The notes below the pieces were generated by a model. The model saw only the letters and a list, made by a program, of their open reading frames with translations. It did no database searches and was not told the origin of the DNA. 64,000 nucleotides of DNA from JAWXBK01 sp034439975 (lineage in GTDB: Bacteria; Pseudomonadota; Alphaproteobacteria; Dongiales; Dongiaceae), in contig JAWXBK010000110.1 of the NCBI GenBank assembly GCA_034439975.1, positions 23,677-87,676 of the forward strand, written 5' to 3'. The translations under genes were made by a program, and so were the position numbers. Within the stretch, counting starts at the first letter, position 1; each line of letters starts with the position of its first letter. Shown piece by piece: positions 43,386-50,506 of this stretch.

Positions 43386-43463
43386 GGTGGTAACTCCTTG
43401 TTGAATTCAGTGATAGCTCGGAAAGATCGGTCAAAGCGCCAACGAGCCCCCGTATGCGTCGCG

Positions 43464-43495
43464 GCCGCGACTGATCGCGGCGGGTTGGCCGGCGG
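43464..43495. repeat. G-rich repeat copy D (degenerate)
   Basis: A small hairpin GCCGCGA/TCGCGGC (43464-43470, 43475-43481) is followed by GGGTTGGCCGGCGG, which again shows four G-runs on the plus strand, outside the hairpin loop. Confidence 0.4.
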
Positions 43496-43529
43496 CGAAG
43501 TGGCCCGCTGCTTGAAGCAAACTGCAACC

Positions 43530-43575
43530 AGCCTCGGGCGCGTAGGGTTGGTGTGGCGGCTGCGCGCCCGAGGCT
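43530..43575. repeat. G-rich repeat copy A in a 13-bp perfect hairpin
   Basis: Arms 43530-43542 and 43563-43575 pair perfectly (13 bp). The loop carries TAGGGTTGGTGTGGCGGCT, differing from copy B at two positions while the stem sequence is unrelated. It starts 5 nt after the stop of the capsid remnant. Confidence 0.75.
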
Positions 43576-43580
43576 AATCG

Positions 43581-44060
43581 TCACGGCGTTGTCGCGATCT
43601 CCACCACAGCTTCTTCCTCCATCCGCGTCGCACCGATCGACATGCAGTAATAGACCTGCGTCGAATAGGATTTGTCGTCGCGCTCGGAGATCCTTGCGGT
43701 CGGCGCCTGGCCGACGGCGAGCAGCAGGCCCGACTTGCGCCAGGCGAAGCATTGCCGGTCGCCGCTGCCGTCGAGCGTCAGCCGCTGCGAACGGATGAAG
43801 CGGAAGCCGAGGAACGTATCGATCTGGCCTGCGACCAGCGCCTTCACGGTATTGTAGTCGGCGCTCTTCACCTCGGTGGTGTTGCCGAAGCGACGATGGC
43901 AGACGAGTACGTTGAAGCGCCGCATCTGCCCGTGCAGCGCAAGCTGCAGCGGCCGCGGCCGGTAGGGCAGACGAATGATCGGGAGCGCCGTGGTCCCCGC
44001 TCGAACATTGCTGGATGCGCGTGGTTTTCGCGCGATCGGGGCGGTCGCAGCTTCCTTCAC
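43581..44060 (-). pseudogene. Major capsid protein, C-terminal remnant
   Basis: Residues from about 50 on (TEVKSADYNTVKALVAGQID, GFRFIRSQRL, CFAWRKSGLLLAVGQ, RISERDDKSYSTQVYYCMSI, GATRMEEEAVVEI) match the last 105 residues of a podoviral major capsid family. The preceding 50 residues (GTG at 44060; MKEAATAPIARKPRASSNV) are unlike any capsid N-terminus. About 190 residues of the usual ~300 are lost, so a deletion has fused unrelated sequence to the capsid tail. The product cannot build a head. Terminase large subunit, portal and scaffold, which normally precede the capsid, are also gone. Confidence 0.8.
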
Positions 44061-44107
44061 GATGCTGCGCCTCCGCGGCGGTCACGAGGATGTATCCGGA
44101 TCGCTCA

Positions 44108-44140
44108 AAGAAAAAGGCGGCCCGGGATTTCCGGCCGCCT
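44108..44140 (-). terminator. Intrinsic terminator downstream of a strong promoter
   Basis: On the minus strand, AGGCGGCC (44140-44133) pairs with GGCCGCCT (44122-44115), followed by TTTTCTTT (44114 down). It lies about 25 nt after a probable start site and would end transcription before the capsid remnant. Confidence 0.8.
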
Positions 44141-44161
44141 CCTGCGATCATTGCATTTACG
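44108..44161 (-). ncRNA. Candidate short phage RNA (about 50 nt)
   Basis: A near-consensus promoter (TTGACA 44196-44191, 17-bp spacer, TATAGT 44173-44168) should start transcription near 44161, and an intrinsic terminator follows at 44140-44108. That gives a transcript of about 50 nt with no credible protein. It may be a regulatory RNA or, less excitingly, an attenuator left beside the deletion joint. Confidence 0.4.
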
Positions 44162-44167
44162 AAACAG

Positions 44168-44196
44168 ACTATAGGATTATCCTCCTAGAGTGTCAA
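44168..44196 (-). promoter_or_regulatory. Strong sigma-70-type promoter
   Basis: TTGACA at 44196-44191, a 17-bp spacer and TATAGT at 44173-44168 on the minus strand, one mismatch from consensus. It lies just after the stop of the 97-aa gene (44211). The spacer contains a near-palindrome AGGATAATCCT. Confidence 0.75.
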
Positions 44197-44210
44197 TAAA
44201 AATCTTGCTC

Positions 44211-44504
44211 TCACCCCTCCCACGCGAGCCGCACCGTCCGCTCACCGGTTTCGCTCTCGCCGCCGGCATTCTTGCCATAACCCCAGGTCAGGATCTGCGT
44301 CGCCGCAGCCACCCGAGCCGCGGGCGGCGCATTCGCATCCTGCATGACCGCGACGAACGCCTCGAGCGCTGCCGTCGTGTGCCGGCGCGCCTGTCGGGCG
44401 ATGTCCAGTCCGCTGGGGGTGCGGGCCGATCCGGGCTTCGCGGCAGCCGATTTCGCTTTCGCGCCGGCCGGTTCGACGGCGATCGGTTTGCGTTTCGTTT
44501 TCAC
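44211..44504 (-). CDS. Phage protein, small-terminase-like
   Basis: A 97-residue basic protein (GTG at 44504, GGGGAGAGAC upstream). The part DIARQARRHTTAALEAFVAV with NAPPAARVAAATQILTWGYG resembles helical segments of many prophage small terminase or packaging-associated proteins, but a firm family is not claimed. It overlaps the previous gene by 4 bp. A large terminase would be expected next and is missing. Confidence 0.45.
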   Translation of the reverse strand: MKTKRKPIAVEPAGAKAKSAAAKPGSARTPSGLDIARQARRHTTAALEAFVAVMQDANAPPAARVAAATQILTWGYGKNAGGESETGERTVRLAWEG

Positions 44505-45145
44505 GGTGTCTCTCCCCGACGTTTGATCGGAGGCTGAGCGGTCGGATCGAGGCTCGCATAGCTATGCGCTTCCATCCGCCCGGCCCGCGCCGCGGCGATC
44601 CCGAAACAGGCCGACAGGATTGCAAGCCCGTTACGGATCGCGCGCAGCTCGGCCGAGCGCTGCAGCGATCCCGGCAAACGTCGGCCCGACTGTACATTTG
44701 CAAGGAACGACGGCGTCATCTGGAACACGATCAGATTTTCGGTCGCATCGCAGACGGCACGGCCGCCGGCCAGCAGCCGGTTCTTCGCATGACGAAAGCG
44801 GCGCTGAACCGCAACACGCTCATGGTCGGGCCCATCGCGATCGAGCTCTGGTAAAGCGCGCCGGACCGACTCGCCGGGCAACGCATCCTGAAGCTTCGTC
44901 GCCGCCGGCGGCATGTAGCCGGTCACGCGGCGATAGAGATAGGCATAGATCGCGGCGCAGCGATGCTCTTCGATCGTGACGAGGCCGAGCGCCAGCATGC
45001 GGCCCAGCGGATACTCGCTCAGCGACGGATCCGCCCCCGTCCCGCCGACCAGCGCGAGCTTGCGCGCGCGCAATTCGGGTGTGCCCTGGTCGAGACCCGA
45101 TGATTCCTTGCGCGGCCGTCCGCCGCGGCTTCGCCGTGCCGGCAT
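44501..45145 (-). CDS. Phage hypothetical protein (214 aa)
   Basis: A 214-residue protein beginning MPARRSRGGRPRKESSGLDQ (basic, disordered), with a helical remainder including LGRMLALGLVTIEEHRCAAI and ELRAIRNGLAILSACFGIAA. I do not recognise a family. It starts 6 bp after the 80-aa gene and overlaps the next by 4 bp, in one early operon. GGAG precedes its ATG. Confidence 0.5.
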   Translation of the reverse strand: MPARRSRGGRPRKESSGLDQGTPELRARKLALVGGTGADPSLSEYPLGRMLALGLVTIEEHRCAAIYAYLYRRVTGYMPPAATKLQDALPGESVRRALPELDRDGPDHERVAVQRRFRHAKNRLLAGGRAVCDATENLIVFQMTPSFLANVQSGRRLPGSLQRSAELRAIRNGLAILSACFGIAAARAGRMEAHSYASLDPTAQPPIKRRGETP

Positions 45146-45151
45146 CGTTCG

Positions 45152-45394
45152 CTACTCCGCCCCATCGTCGTCTTCTTCATGGTCCTCGTCGAGCCCGAGC
45201 GCCCATTGCCGGGCCCACTCGACGATCCACAATGCCCGCTCTGCCGTCATGTCGCTGCAGATCGCTTCGAATTCGCCGTCCTCGGTGATGCCGACCCCGA
45301 TCAGCGACTCCCACCGGCGCTTTGCGACCGCGCCCGCGACCTGCTCCGGCCGCAAACTGTCCGAAATCGGGAAATCGACGACTTTCGAGCCCAT
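45152..45394 (-). CDS. Phage hypothetical protein (80 aa)
   Basis: An 80-residue acidic protein (MGSKVVDFPISDSLRPEQVA; ends LGLDEDHEEDDDGAE) with a GGGGAGAC ribosome-binding region. It is the first gene on the minus side of the repressor divergence, so an early gene under repressor control is likely. Function is unknown. Confidence 0.5.
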   Translation of the reverse strand: MGSKVVDFPISDSLRPEQVAGAVAKRRWESLIGVGITEDGEFEAICSDMTAERALWIVEWARQWALGLDEDHEEDDDGAE

Positions 45395-45521
45395 TCTTTG
45401 TCTCCCCTTTCCGCACCCGATTTTCGCTACGCTTGCATTACCGGTTTATTTAGATTAAATGCGTAACTCTGTCAAGGGGAATCGGTGGACATCTGCCGCG
45501 CTTTGCGGCGAAATGAGGCGC
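45395..45521. promoter_or_regulatory. Divergent control region between repressor and early operon
   Basis: On the minus strand TTGACA (45475-45470) with a 17-bp spacer leads to TAAATA (45452-45447), a weak -10, aimed at the early genes. The spacer holds GTTACGC (45467-45461), the same half-site found in the palindrome at 46376-46392. AT-rich compared with its surroundings, as expected for an operator region. Confidence 0.5.
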
Positions 45522-46202
45522 ATGGAACCATCTGAAGCTGCTCGCCGCCTGAAGGCGCTCCGTGAACGCGCCGGGCTGCCGATGCGTGCCGTATCGGAAT
45601 CGCTCGGCTGGACGTTAACCCGCTATCAGCATTACGAGGATCGCTACCGACGGCCGTATCTGCCGCTCGAGTTCGTGCGACGCCTTGCCGATATCTTTGC
45701 GCAACGCGGCGTCGATCCGGGCGAGGTGATGTCGCTGGCCGGTGTCGGGCCGGGCGGCTTGACCAGCCTGCCCTCGGCACCCCCGCCGCTCGTCGGCAAT
45801 GGCGCGCACCCGATCGGCGGGCGCGATCTGCCGATCATGGGCGCGGTGCGCGGCGGCGCCGAAGGGTTCTTCTTCAACGACGGAGAACCCAAGGAATATC
45901 TACGCCGGCCGCCGTTTCTCGAAGGTGCGGCGAACGCCTTTGCGCTCTATGTCGACGGCGACAGTATGGAGCCGCGCTACTTCGCCGGCGAGATTCTCTA
46001 CGTCAATCCGAACCGGCCCGTCACGCGCAACTGTTTCGTCGCGGTCGAACTTGCCGATGGCCAGGGATTGATTAAACAGTTCCTCCGCCGCGACGATACG
46101 CTGGTCGTGTTGCGCCAGTTCAATCCGGCAAAAGAAATCCGCGTTCAGTCGGATCAGGTGCGCCACATCTATCGCATCACCGGCGCGGGAGAGGCCGGTT
46201 AG
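45522..46202 (+). CDS. Phage repressor, HTH plus S24 peptidase
   Basis: A 226-residue CI/LexA-type repressor. An N-terminal helix-turn-helix (AARRLKALRERAGLPMRAVS) is followed by an S24 peptidase domain: GDSMEPRYFAGEIL (catalytic Ser in GDSM) and GLIKQFLRR (catalytic Lys). Start at 45522 follows GAGG and gives MEPSEAARRLKAL; a longer frame begins at 45459. Such proteins self-cleave under RecA-DNA damage signalling, releasing early promoters. It is intact even though the prophage is not. Confidence 0.88.
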   Translation: MEPSEAARRLKALRERAGLPMRAVSESLGWTLTRYQHYEDRYRRPYLPLEFVRRLADIFAQRGVDPGEVMSLAGVGPGGLTSLPSAPPPLVGNGAHPIGGRDLPIMGAVRGGAEGFFFNDGEPKEYLRRPPFLEGAANAFALYVDGDSMEPRYFAGEILYVNPNRPVTRNCFVAVELADGQGLIKQFLRRDDTLVVLRQFNPAKEIRVQSDQVRHIYRITGAGEAG

Positions 46203-46362
46203 CGTACTCTCGCTGCGACCCATCCCCCTCGGAATACGCCGCCGGAGCGACGGCTGGGACGGGCAGTCGCCGCCATTGCGGTTTTCGTAAAATCCCCCTC
46301 GTCGGGGGTGTTCGAAGGGTGAAAGACACGGCAATGTCACAGGTAGAATTACGCATTATTCA
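46203..46362. other. Gap after the repressor
   Basis: No gene is seen. A CCCCC/GGGGG hairpin (46294-46308) followed on the minus strand by ATTTTA may be a weak terminator. The GAATTACGC at 46346-46354 is a possible outlying operator half-site. Confidence 0.35.
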
Positions 46363-46392
46363 TTGACTTTATGATGGTATTAGCGTAATACC
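46363..46392 (+). promoter_or_regulatory. Promoter with palindromic repressor-operator candidate
   Basis: TTGACT (46363-46368), a 17-bp spacer and TAATAC (46386-46391) make a good sigma-70 promoter for the 107-aa gene. The -10 sits inside GGTATTAGCGTAATACC (46376-46392), a perfect palindrome with 7-bp arms around GCG. A half-site (GCGTAA) recurs at 46348-46354 (inverted) and at 45461-45466. Confidence 0.7.
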
Positions 46393-46443
46393 GTTCTCCC
46401 GCGGGCGCCCTGCTCGCTGCCAGCCAAGGGGAGAACGAGAAAA

Positions 46444-46767
46444 ATGACCTTCAAATCGCGTGAACTCAGCGTGCTCGCTTATGCCAACGGCTTCACGCTC
46501 TGGCATTACCGAACCGAAGATCCGCTCGATCTCCTGCTCGATCCCACGACCGGCGCCTTCGAGGACGCCGGCTATTTCGGCGCCGCCTGCGATCTGCTTT
46601 GTGCGGGCGACCAGATCACGATCAATCTGAATGGTCGGCCGACGCCGGCGATCGCCTGTTTCGTGGTTCAGAGCGTCAATCCGGGCGGTCAGGTCAGGGT
46701 CGCACCGATCGATGGCCATCCCATCGCGCGCCCTGGCAGCACAGCGCCCGCCGAACTCGCGGCCTGA
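46444..46767 (+). CDS. Hypothetical protein under predicted repressor control
   Basis: A 107-residue protein (MTFKSRELSVLAYANGFTLW, then GYFGAACDLLCAGDQITINL) with GGGGAGAACGAG upstream of its ATG. I recall similar small proteins in prophage and phage-like regions of alphaproteobacteria but cannot name a function. The promoter carries a palindrome that the neighbouring repressor may bind, and a bidirectional terminator follows, so it is a self-contained unit at the prophage edge. Confidence 0.55.
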   Translation: MTFKSRELSVLAYANGFTLWHYRTEDPLDLLLDPTTGAFEDAGYFGAACDLLCAGDQITINLNGRPTPAIACFVVQSVNPGGQVRVAPIDGHPIARPGSTAPAELAA

Positions 46768-46779
46768 GGCAAACGAAAA

Positions 46780-46812
46780 CCGGACCGCTCTTTGCGAACG
46801 GTCCGGCTTTTT
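46780..46812. terminator. Bidirectional intrinsic terminator at the prophage right edge
   Basis: CCGGACCG (46780-46787) and CGGTCCGG (46799-46806) form a perfect 8-bp stem followed by a five-T run on the plus strand and TTTTCG on the minus strand. It separates convergent genes ending at 46767 and 46827. Confidence 0.85.
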
Positions 46813-46826
46813 CGTTTCGTCGAAAG

Positions 46827-47816
46827 TTACGCGCCGATCTCGACCACGACCCGGCCGCGGACCTTGCCTTCGAGAATCTGTTTCGACATGCCCACGAGAT
46901 CCTTGAGCGGCGTCGTCTTTGTCATCGCATCCAGCTTCGCCATCGGCAGATCGCTCGCGAGGCGTCGCCATGCTTCGCGGCGAATCTCGATCGGGCACAT
47001 CACGGAATCGACACCGATGAGACGCACGCCACGCAGCAGGAACGGGATCACCGTCGTCTCGAGCTTGGTGCCGCCCGCAAGGCCGCAGGCGGCGACGCAG
47101 CCGCGATATTTCATCTGCGGCAGGATCGCAGCGAGCGTTGAACCGCCAACCGCGTCGACGCAGCCCGCCCAGCGTTCGGAATCGAGCGGCTTGCCCGAGG
47201 GCGTCGCGATCGTGCTGCGCTCGATGATCTCGGCCGCACCGAGACCCTTCAGATAATCGCTCTCGCTATCCACACGCCCGGTCGACGCGATCACCTTGTA
47301 CCCGAGCTTCGCCAGGATCGCGGTCGCGACGCTGCCGACACCGCCGGCCGCACCGGTAACCAGCACATCGCCCGCCGCCGGCTCGATGCCGTTGTTCTCG
47401 AGTTCCATCACGCAGAGCATCGAGGTGAGGCCCGCGGTTCCGATCGCCATGGCCTGCTTCGCGCTGAGCCCCTTCGGCAGTTTGACCAGCCAGTCGCCCT
47501 TCACGCGCGCCTTGCCGGCATAGCCGCCCCAGCGCGCTTCGCCGACGCGCCAGCCGGTGAGGATCGCTTCGTCGCCCTTCTTCCAGTCGGGATGGCTCGA
47601 TTCGATAACCGTGCCGGCAAAATCCACGCCCGGCACATGCGGATAATTCCGCACCAGCCGCCCGAGCCCGTTGAGGATCATCCCGTCTTTGTAGTTGAGC
47701 GTCGAATACTCGACCGCGATGGTGACATCGCCCTCCGGCAACCGGTCTTCGCCGAGTTCCTGGATCGACGATACGACCTTGCCGTCGCTCTCTTCCAGCA
47801 CGAGCGCCTTGAACAT
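46827..47816 (-). CDS. acuI: Acrylyl-CoA reductase-type MDR oxidoreductase
   Basis: A 329-residue YhdH/AcuI-family enzyme. MFKALVLEESDGK, TLNYKDGMILNGLG, GVDFAGTVIESSHPDWKKGD, GTAGLTSMLCVMELE and VLVTGAAGGVGSVATAILAK are the family hallmarks. AcuI reduces toxic acryloyl-CoA to propionyl-CoA with NADPH; YhdH is a close relative, so specificity is probable but not certain. GGAGG precedes the ATG. First host gene right of the prophage. Confidence 0.85.
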   Translation of the reverse strand: MFKALVLEESDGKVVSSIQELGEDRLPEGDVTIAVEYSTLNYKDGMILNGLGRLVRNYPHVPGVDFAGTVIESSHPDWKKGDEAILTGWRVGEARWGGYAGKARVKGDWLVKLPKGLSAKQAMAIGTAGLTSMLCVMELENNGIEPAAGDVLVTGAAGGVGSVATAILAKLGYKVIASTGRVDSESDYLKGLGAAEIIERSTIATPSGKPLDSERWAGCVDAVGGSTLAAILPQMKYRGCVAACGLAGGTKLETTVIPFLLRGVRLIGVDSVMCPIEIRREAWRRLASDLPMAKLDAMTKTTPLKDLVGMSKQILEGKVRGRVVVEIGA

Positions 47817-47991
47817 GACTTCGATCCTCCGATTGTGTCGTTCCGGGCCCGGCCCGGTTGCGGGCGTTCTAGCGGATGGCGGGCCTATCTGCCAGCGGCG
47901 CGGTTTTGCCGCGCCCTCGTTCCGCCCGATTCTACGCTAGGATGCGCACGGTGGAAAAAGCCGCCAGCGTCGCGAACCGACGGAGATCGCC

Positions 47992-48453
47992 ATGCGCCTC
48001 GTCGCTACCTTTACCCTGATTGCCAGCCTGTTCGCCGCGACGGCCATTATTGGCGCCGCGCCAGCCGACGCCGACGAGCCCGTGCTGACCGGCACGCTCT
48101 ACAAGGATCCGGCCTGCGGCTGCTGCGCGGAATATGGCGCCTATCTTCGCGAGAACGGTTTCGAGCTCGAAATCGTCAACACTGAAGACATGGCCTCGAT
48201 CAAGCACGCGCATGGCGTGCCGGCCGATCTCGAGGGCTGCCACTCGCTCACGATCGGCGACTACATCGTCGAGGGCCATGTGCCGGTTGCGGTCATCCTG
48301 CGGCTGCTGACCGAGCAGCCGGACATCGCCGGCATCTCGCTCCCCGGCATGCCGATGGGCTCGCCCGGCATGAGCGGCGACAAGGAAGCGCCGTTCGAGA
48401 TCTATGCGATCGGCGATAATGGCGAGGATCCCGCAGTCTACGCGGTGGAGTAA
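47992..48453 (+). CDS. DUF411 metal-binding protein, exported
   Basis: A 153-residue protein with a signal peptide (LIASLFAATAIIGAAPADA, mature from about residue 28) and the DUF411 marks LYKDPACGCCAEYGAYLREN (CxCC), KHAHGVPADLEGCHSLTIGD and YIVEGHVPVAVILRLL. DUF411 proteins are found with copper resistance genes and likely bind metal in the periplasm, but no copper genes are adjacent here. GGAG precedes the ATG. Divergent from acuI. Confidence 0.88.
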   Translation: MRLVATFTLIASLFAATAIIGAAPADADEPVLTGTLYKDPACGCCAEYGAYLRENGFELEIVNTEDMASIKHAHGVPADLEGCHSLTIGDYIVEGHVPVAVILRLLTEQPDIAGISLPGMPMGSPGMSGDKEAPFEIYAIGDNGEDPAVYAVE

Positions 48454-48484
48454 GGCCGCCCGCTACAGACGAAACGCGCTTCGT

Positions 48485-49582
48485 TCAGCCAGACACGCCC
48501 AACCGGGTGACCGCCTTCAGCGCGGCACCGACCGCCTGATCCATATTGTAATAGCGATATTGTGCGAGCCGGCCGACGAACGTGACGTTGCCCTCGCCGG
48601 CTGCCAGCGCCTGATAGCGCTGATACAGAATCGCATTCTCCGGTCGCGGGATGGGATAGAACGGTTCGCCCTCGCTTTGCGGATACTCGCGCATGATCGA
48701 CGTCCCGGGATGCTCCTGCCCGGTCAGATGTTTGAACTCCGTGATGCGCGTGAACGCTTCCTCGTTCGGATAATTGACCGTGCCGACCGGCTGGAACCGC
48801 GCCACGCCTGACAGATGCTCGTGCTCGAAATGCAAGGATCGATAGGGCAGCGCGCCATGCCGGTAATGGAAATAGGCATCGATCGGGCCGGTATAGATCA
48901 GATGATCCCAGGTAACGCGGTTTCGAATATCGGAAAAATCGATATCGGTCTGAACCTCGATGTTCGGATGATCGAGCATCGCCCCGAACATCGCCGTATA
49001 GCCATCGGCCGGCATGAACTGGAATTCGTCGCCAAAGCAGCGATCGTCGTCGTTGGTCCGCGTCACGATCCGCCGCGCCACCTCGGGTGCGAGTTGCGAC
49101 AGGTCGAGGCCCCATTGCTTGCGCGTGTAACCGCGGAAGAACCGGTCGCAAAGATCGGCGCCCACGGCATTGAGCACCACGTCTTCGCTGGTCCGCTCCG
49201 GATCGCGCCTCTCGCGGACGCGATCGAGATAGGTCCGGATTCCGGCCTCGTCGTGATTGAGTCCGTAAAGCCGGTTGATGGTCGTGCGATTGATCGGAAA
49301 GGGATAGAGCTCGCTCCCGAGGCGCGCCAGGATACGATGCTCGTAGAATCGCCATTGCGTGAAGCGAGACAGATAGTCGAACACGCGCTGGCTGTTGGTA
49401 TGAAAGATGTGCGGACCATAGACGTGGATCAGTACGCCGTCCGCATCGAGCCGGTCATAGGCATTGCCACCGACATGCGGGCGCCGGTCGACGATCAGCA
49501 CTCTGGCCCCGTTCGCCGCCAGCCGCTCGGCAAAGACGCTGCCGGCAAATCCCGCGCCGACGATCAGGACCGGGACATGCAC
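48485..49582 (-). CDS. glf: UDP-galactopyranose mutase
   Basis: A 365-residue FAD enzyme converting UDP-galactopyranose to UDP-galactofuranose for cell-surface glycans. FAD fold LIVGAGFAGSVFAERLA, RPHVGGNAYD, YGPHIFHTNSQRVFDYLSRF and YPFPINRTTINRLYGL are diagnostic. Starts at GTG 49582, 9 bp after the hydrolase stop. Galactofuranose occurs in O-antigen or exopolysaccharide, which fits with the nearby mannose-1-phosphate guanylyltransferase gene. Confidence 0.95.
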   Translation of the reverse strand: MHVPVLIVGAGFAGSVFAERLAANGARVLIVDRRPHVGGNAYDRLDADGVLIHVYGPHIFHTNSQRVFDYLSRFTQWRFYEHRILARLGSELYPFPINRTTINRLYGLNHDEAGIRTYLDRVRERRDPERTSEDVVLNAVGADLCDRFFRGYTRKQWGLDLSQLAPEVARRIVTRTNDDDRCFGDEFQFMPADGYTAMFGAMLDHPNIEVQTDIDFSDIRNRVTWDHLIYTGPIDAYFHYRHGALPYRSLHFEHEHLSGVARFQPVGTVNYPNEEAFTRITEFKHLTGQEHPGTSIMREYPQSEGEPFYPIPRPENAILYQRYQALAAGEGNVTFVGRLAQYRYYNMDQAVGAALKAVTRLGVSG

Positions 49583-49591
49583 CAGCGTCGA

Positions 49592-50413
49592 TCAGCTTTT
49601 GAGAAACGCGAGCAGGTCCTCGTTCAGCCGCTCGCCCCAGAGACCGAAGAAACCATGCGGCCCGCCATCGTAGACTTTGAGCGTCGCGTTCCTGAGCAGC
49701 TTGGCCGATTGATGCGCGGACGCGCCGATCGGCACGATCTGGTCTTCGCTGCCATGCAAGACGAGCACCGGCACGTCGATAGACTTCAGGTCTTCCGTGA
49801 AATCGGTTTCCGAGAACGCCTTGATGCAATCGTAGGCCGGCTTGACGCCGCACATCATGCCCTGCATCCACCAGGAATCGCGCTGGCCCTGCGAAACCTT
49901 TGGCCCGGGCTTGTTGGCACCATAAAACGGTTCCGTGATCTCGCGGAAAAGCTGCGCGCGATCCGCAACGAGCTTGGCGCGAAGATCGTCGAACACCGAA
50001 ATCGGCAGTCCGCCGGGATTGGCGGACGTTCTGAGCATCAACGGCGGCACCGCGCCGAGCAGCACCGCCTTGCCGACGCGGCCCTTGCCGTGACGCGCGA
50101 CATAGCGCGCGACCTCGCCGCCGCCGGTCGAATGGCCGATATGGACAGCATCCTTCAGATCGAGCGCGGCGGTGAGCGTCGCGAGATCGTCGGCATAGGT
50201 GTCCATCTCATTGCCGTGCCAGGTCTGGCCCGACCGTCCATGGCCGCGGCGGTCATGCGCGATAACGCGGAAGCCGCGCTCGCCGAGAAACAGCATCTGC
50301 CGGTCCCAATCGTCGCCGGTCAGCGGCCAGCCATGGCTGAAAACGACGGGCCGTCCCGATCCCCAATCCTTGTAATAGATCTCGGTGCCGTCTTTGGTCG
50401 TGATCGTGGGCAT
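49592..50413 (-). CDS. Alpha/beta hydrolase, non-heme chloroperoxidase-like
   Basis: A 273-residue esterase/perhydrolase-type protein: oxyanion segment SHGWPLTGDDWD, nucleophile GHSTGG (Ser), acid in LHGSEDQIVP (Asp) and catalytic His in GPHGFF. Start at 50413 is preferred because AAAGGG lies 9 nt upstream, giving MPTITTKDGTEIYY; an ATG three codons earlier sits on the ribosome-binding site itself. The chloroperoxidase label is historical; most act as esterases. Upstream of glf by 9 bp. Confidence 0.85.
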   Translation of the reverse strand: MPTITTKDGTEIYYKDWGSGRPVVFSHGWPLTGDDWDRQMLFLGERGFRVIAHDRRGHGRSGQTWHGNEMDTYADDLATLTAALDLKDAVHIGHSTGGGEVARYVARHGKGRVGKAVLLGAVPPLMLRTSANPGGLPISVFDDLRAKLVADRAQLFREITEPFYGANKPGPKVSQGQRDSWWMQGMMCGVKPAYDCIKAFSETDFTEDLKSIDVPVLVLHGSEDQIVPIGASAHQSAKLLRNATLKVYDGGPHGFFGLWGERLNEDLLAFLKS

Positions 50414-50506
50414 CGCAGCCATCCCTTTCGCCTATGAAATGCATCTCATAATACTGCACTCATCAACGGCAGGCACGACGCTGTGGCTTGTCGGGCAGTA
50501 TGTCGA

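Larger units (their letters stand above)
36327..46767. mobile_element. Decayed podovirus-like prophage
   Basis: The block holds, right to left on the minus strand: early genes, a capsid remnant, a decoration-like protein, tail tubular A and B, an internal-virion-like protein, a tail fibre and a lysis cassette, plus a divergent repressor and one further plus-strand gene. The order resembles T7-like modules. There is no integrase, large terminase, portal or scaffold gene and the capsid is truncated, so it is defective. Left and right edges are set by the first and last phage-like genes; I found no flanking direct repeat, so attachment sites are not called. Confidence 0.8.

Noticed and set aside
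42946..44151. Open frame of 401 codons across the capsid remnant and decoration-like gene
   Set aside because: It is out of frame with the recognised capsid segment and crosses a terminator and a repeat; it encodes no known family.
36217..46830. Attachment sites or direct repeats flanking the prophage
   Set aside because: Comparison of the two edges by eye gave no convincing shared sequence, and no tRNA adjoins either edge.
48815..50437. Plus-strand open frame of 540 codons opposite glf and the hydrolase
   Set aside because: Both minus-strand genes are well supported by motifs; the antisense frame is a GC-driven artefact.
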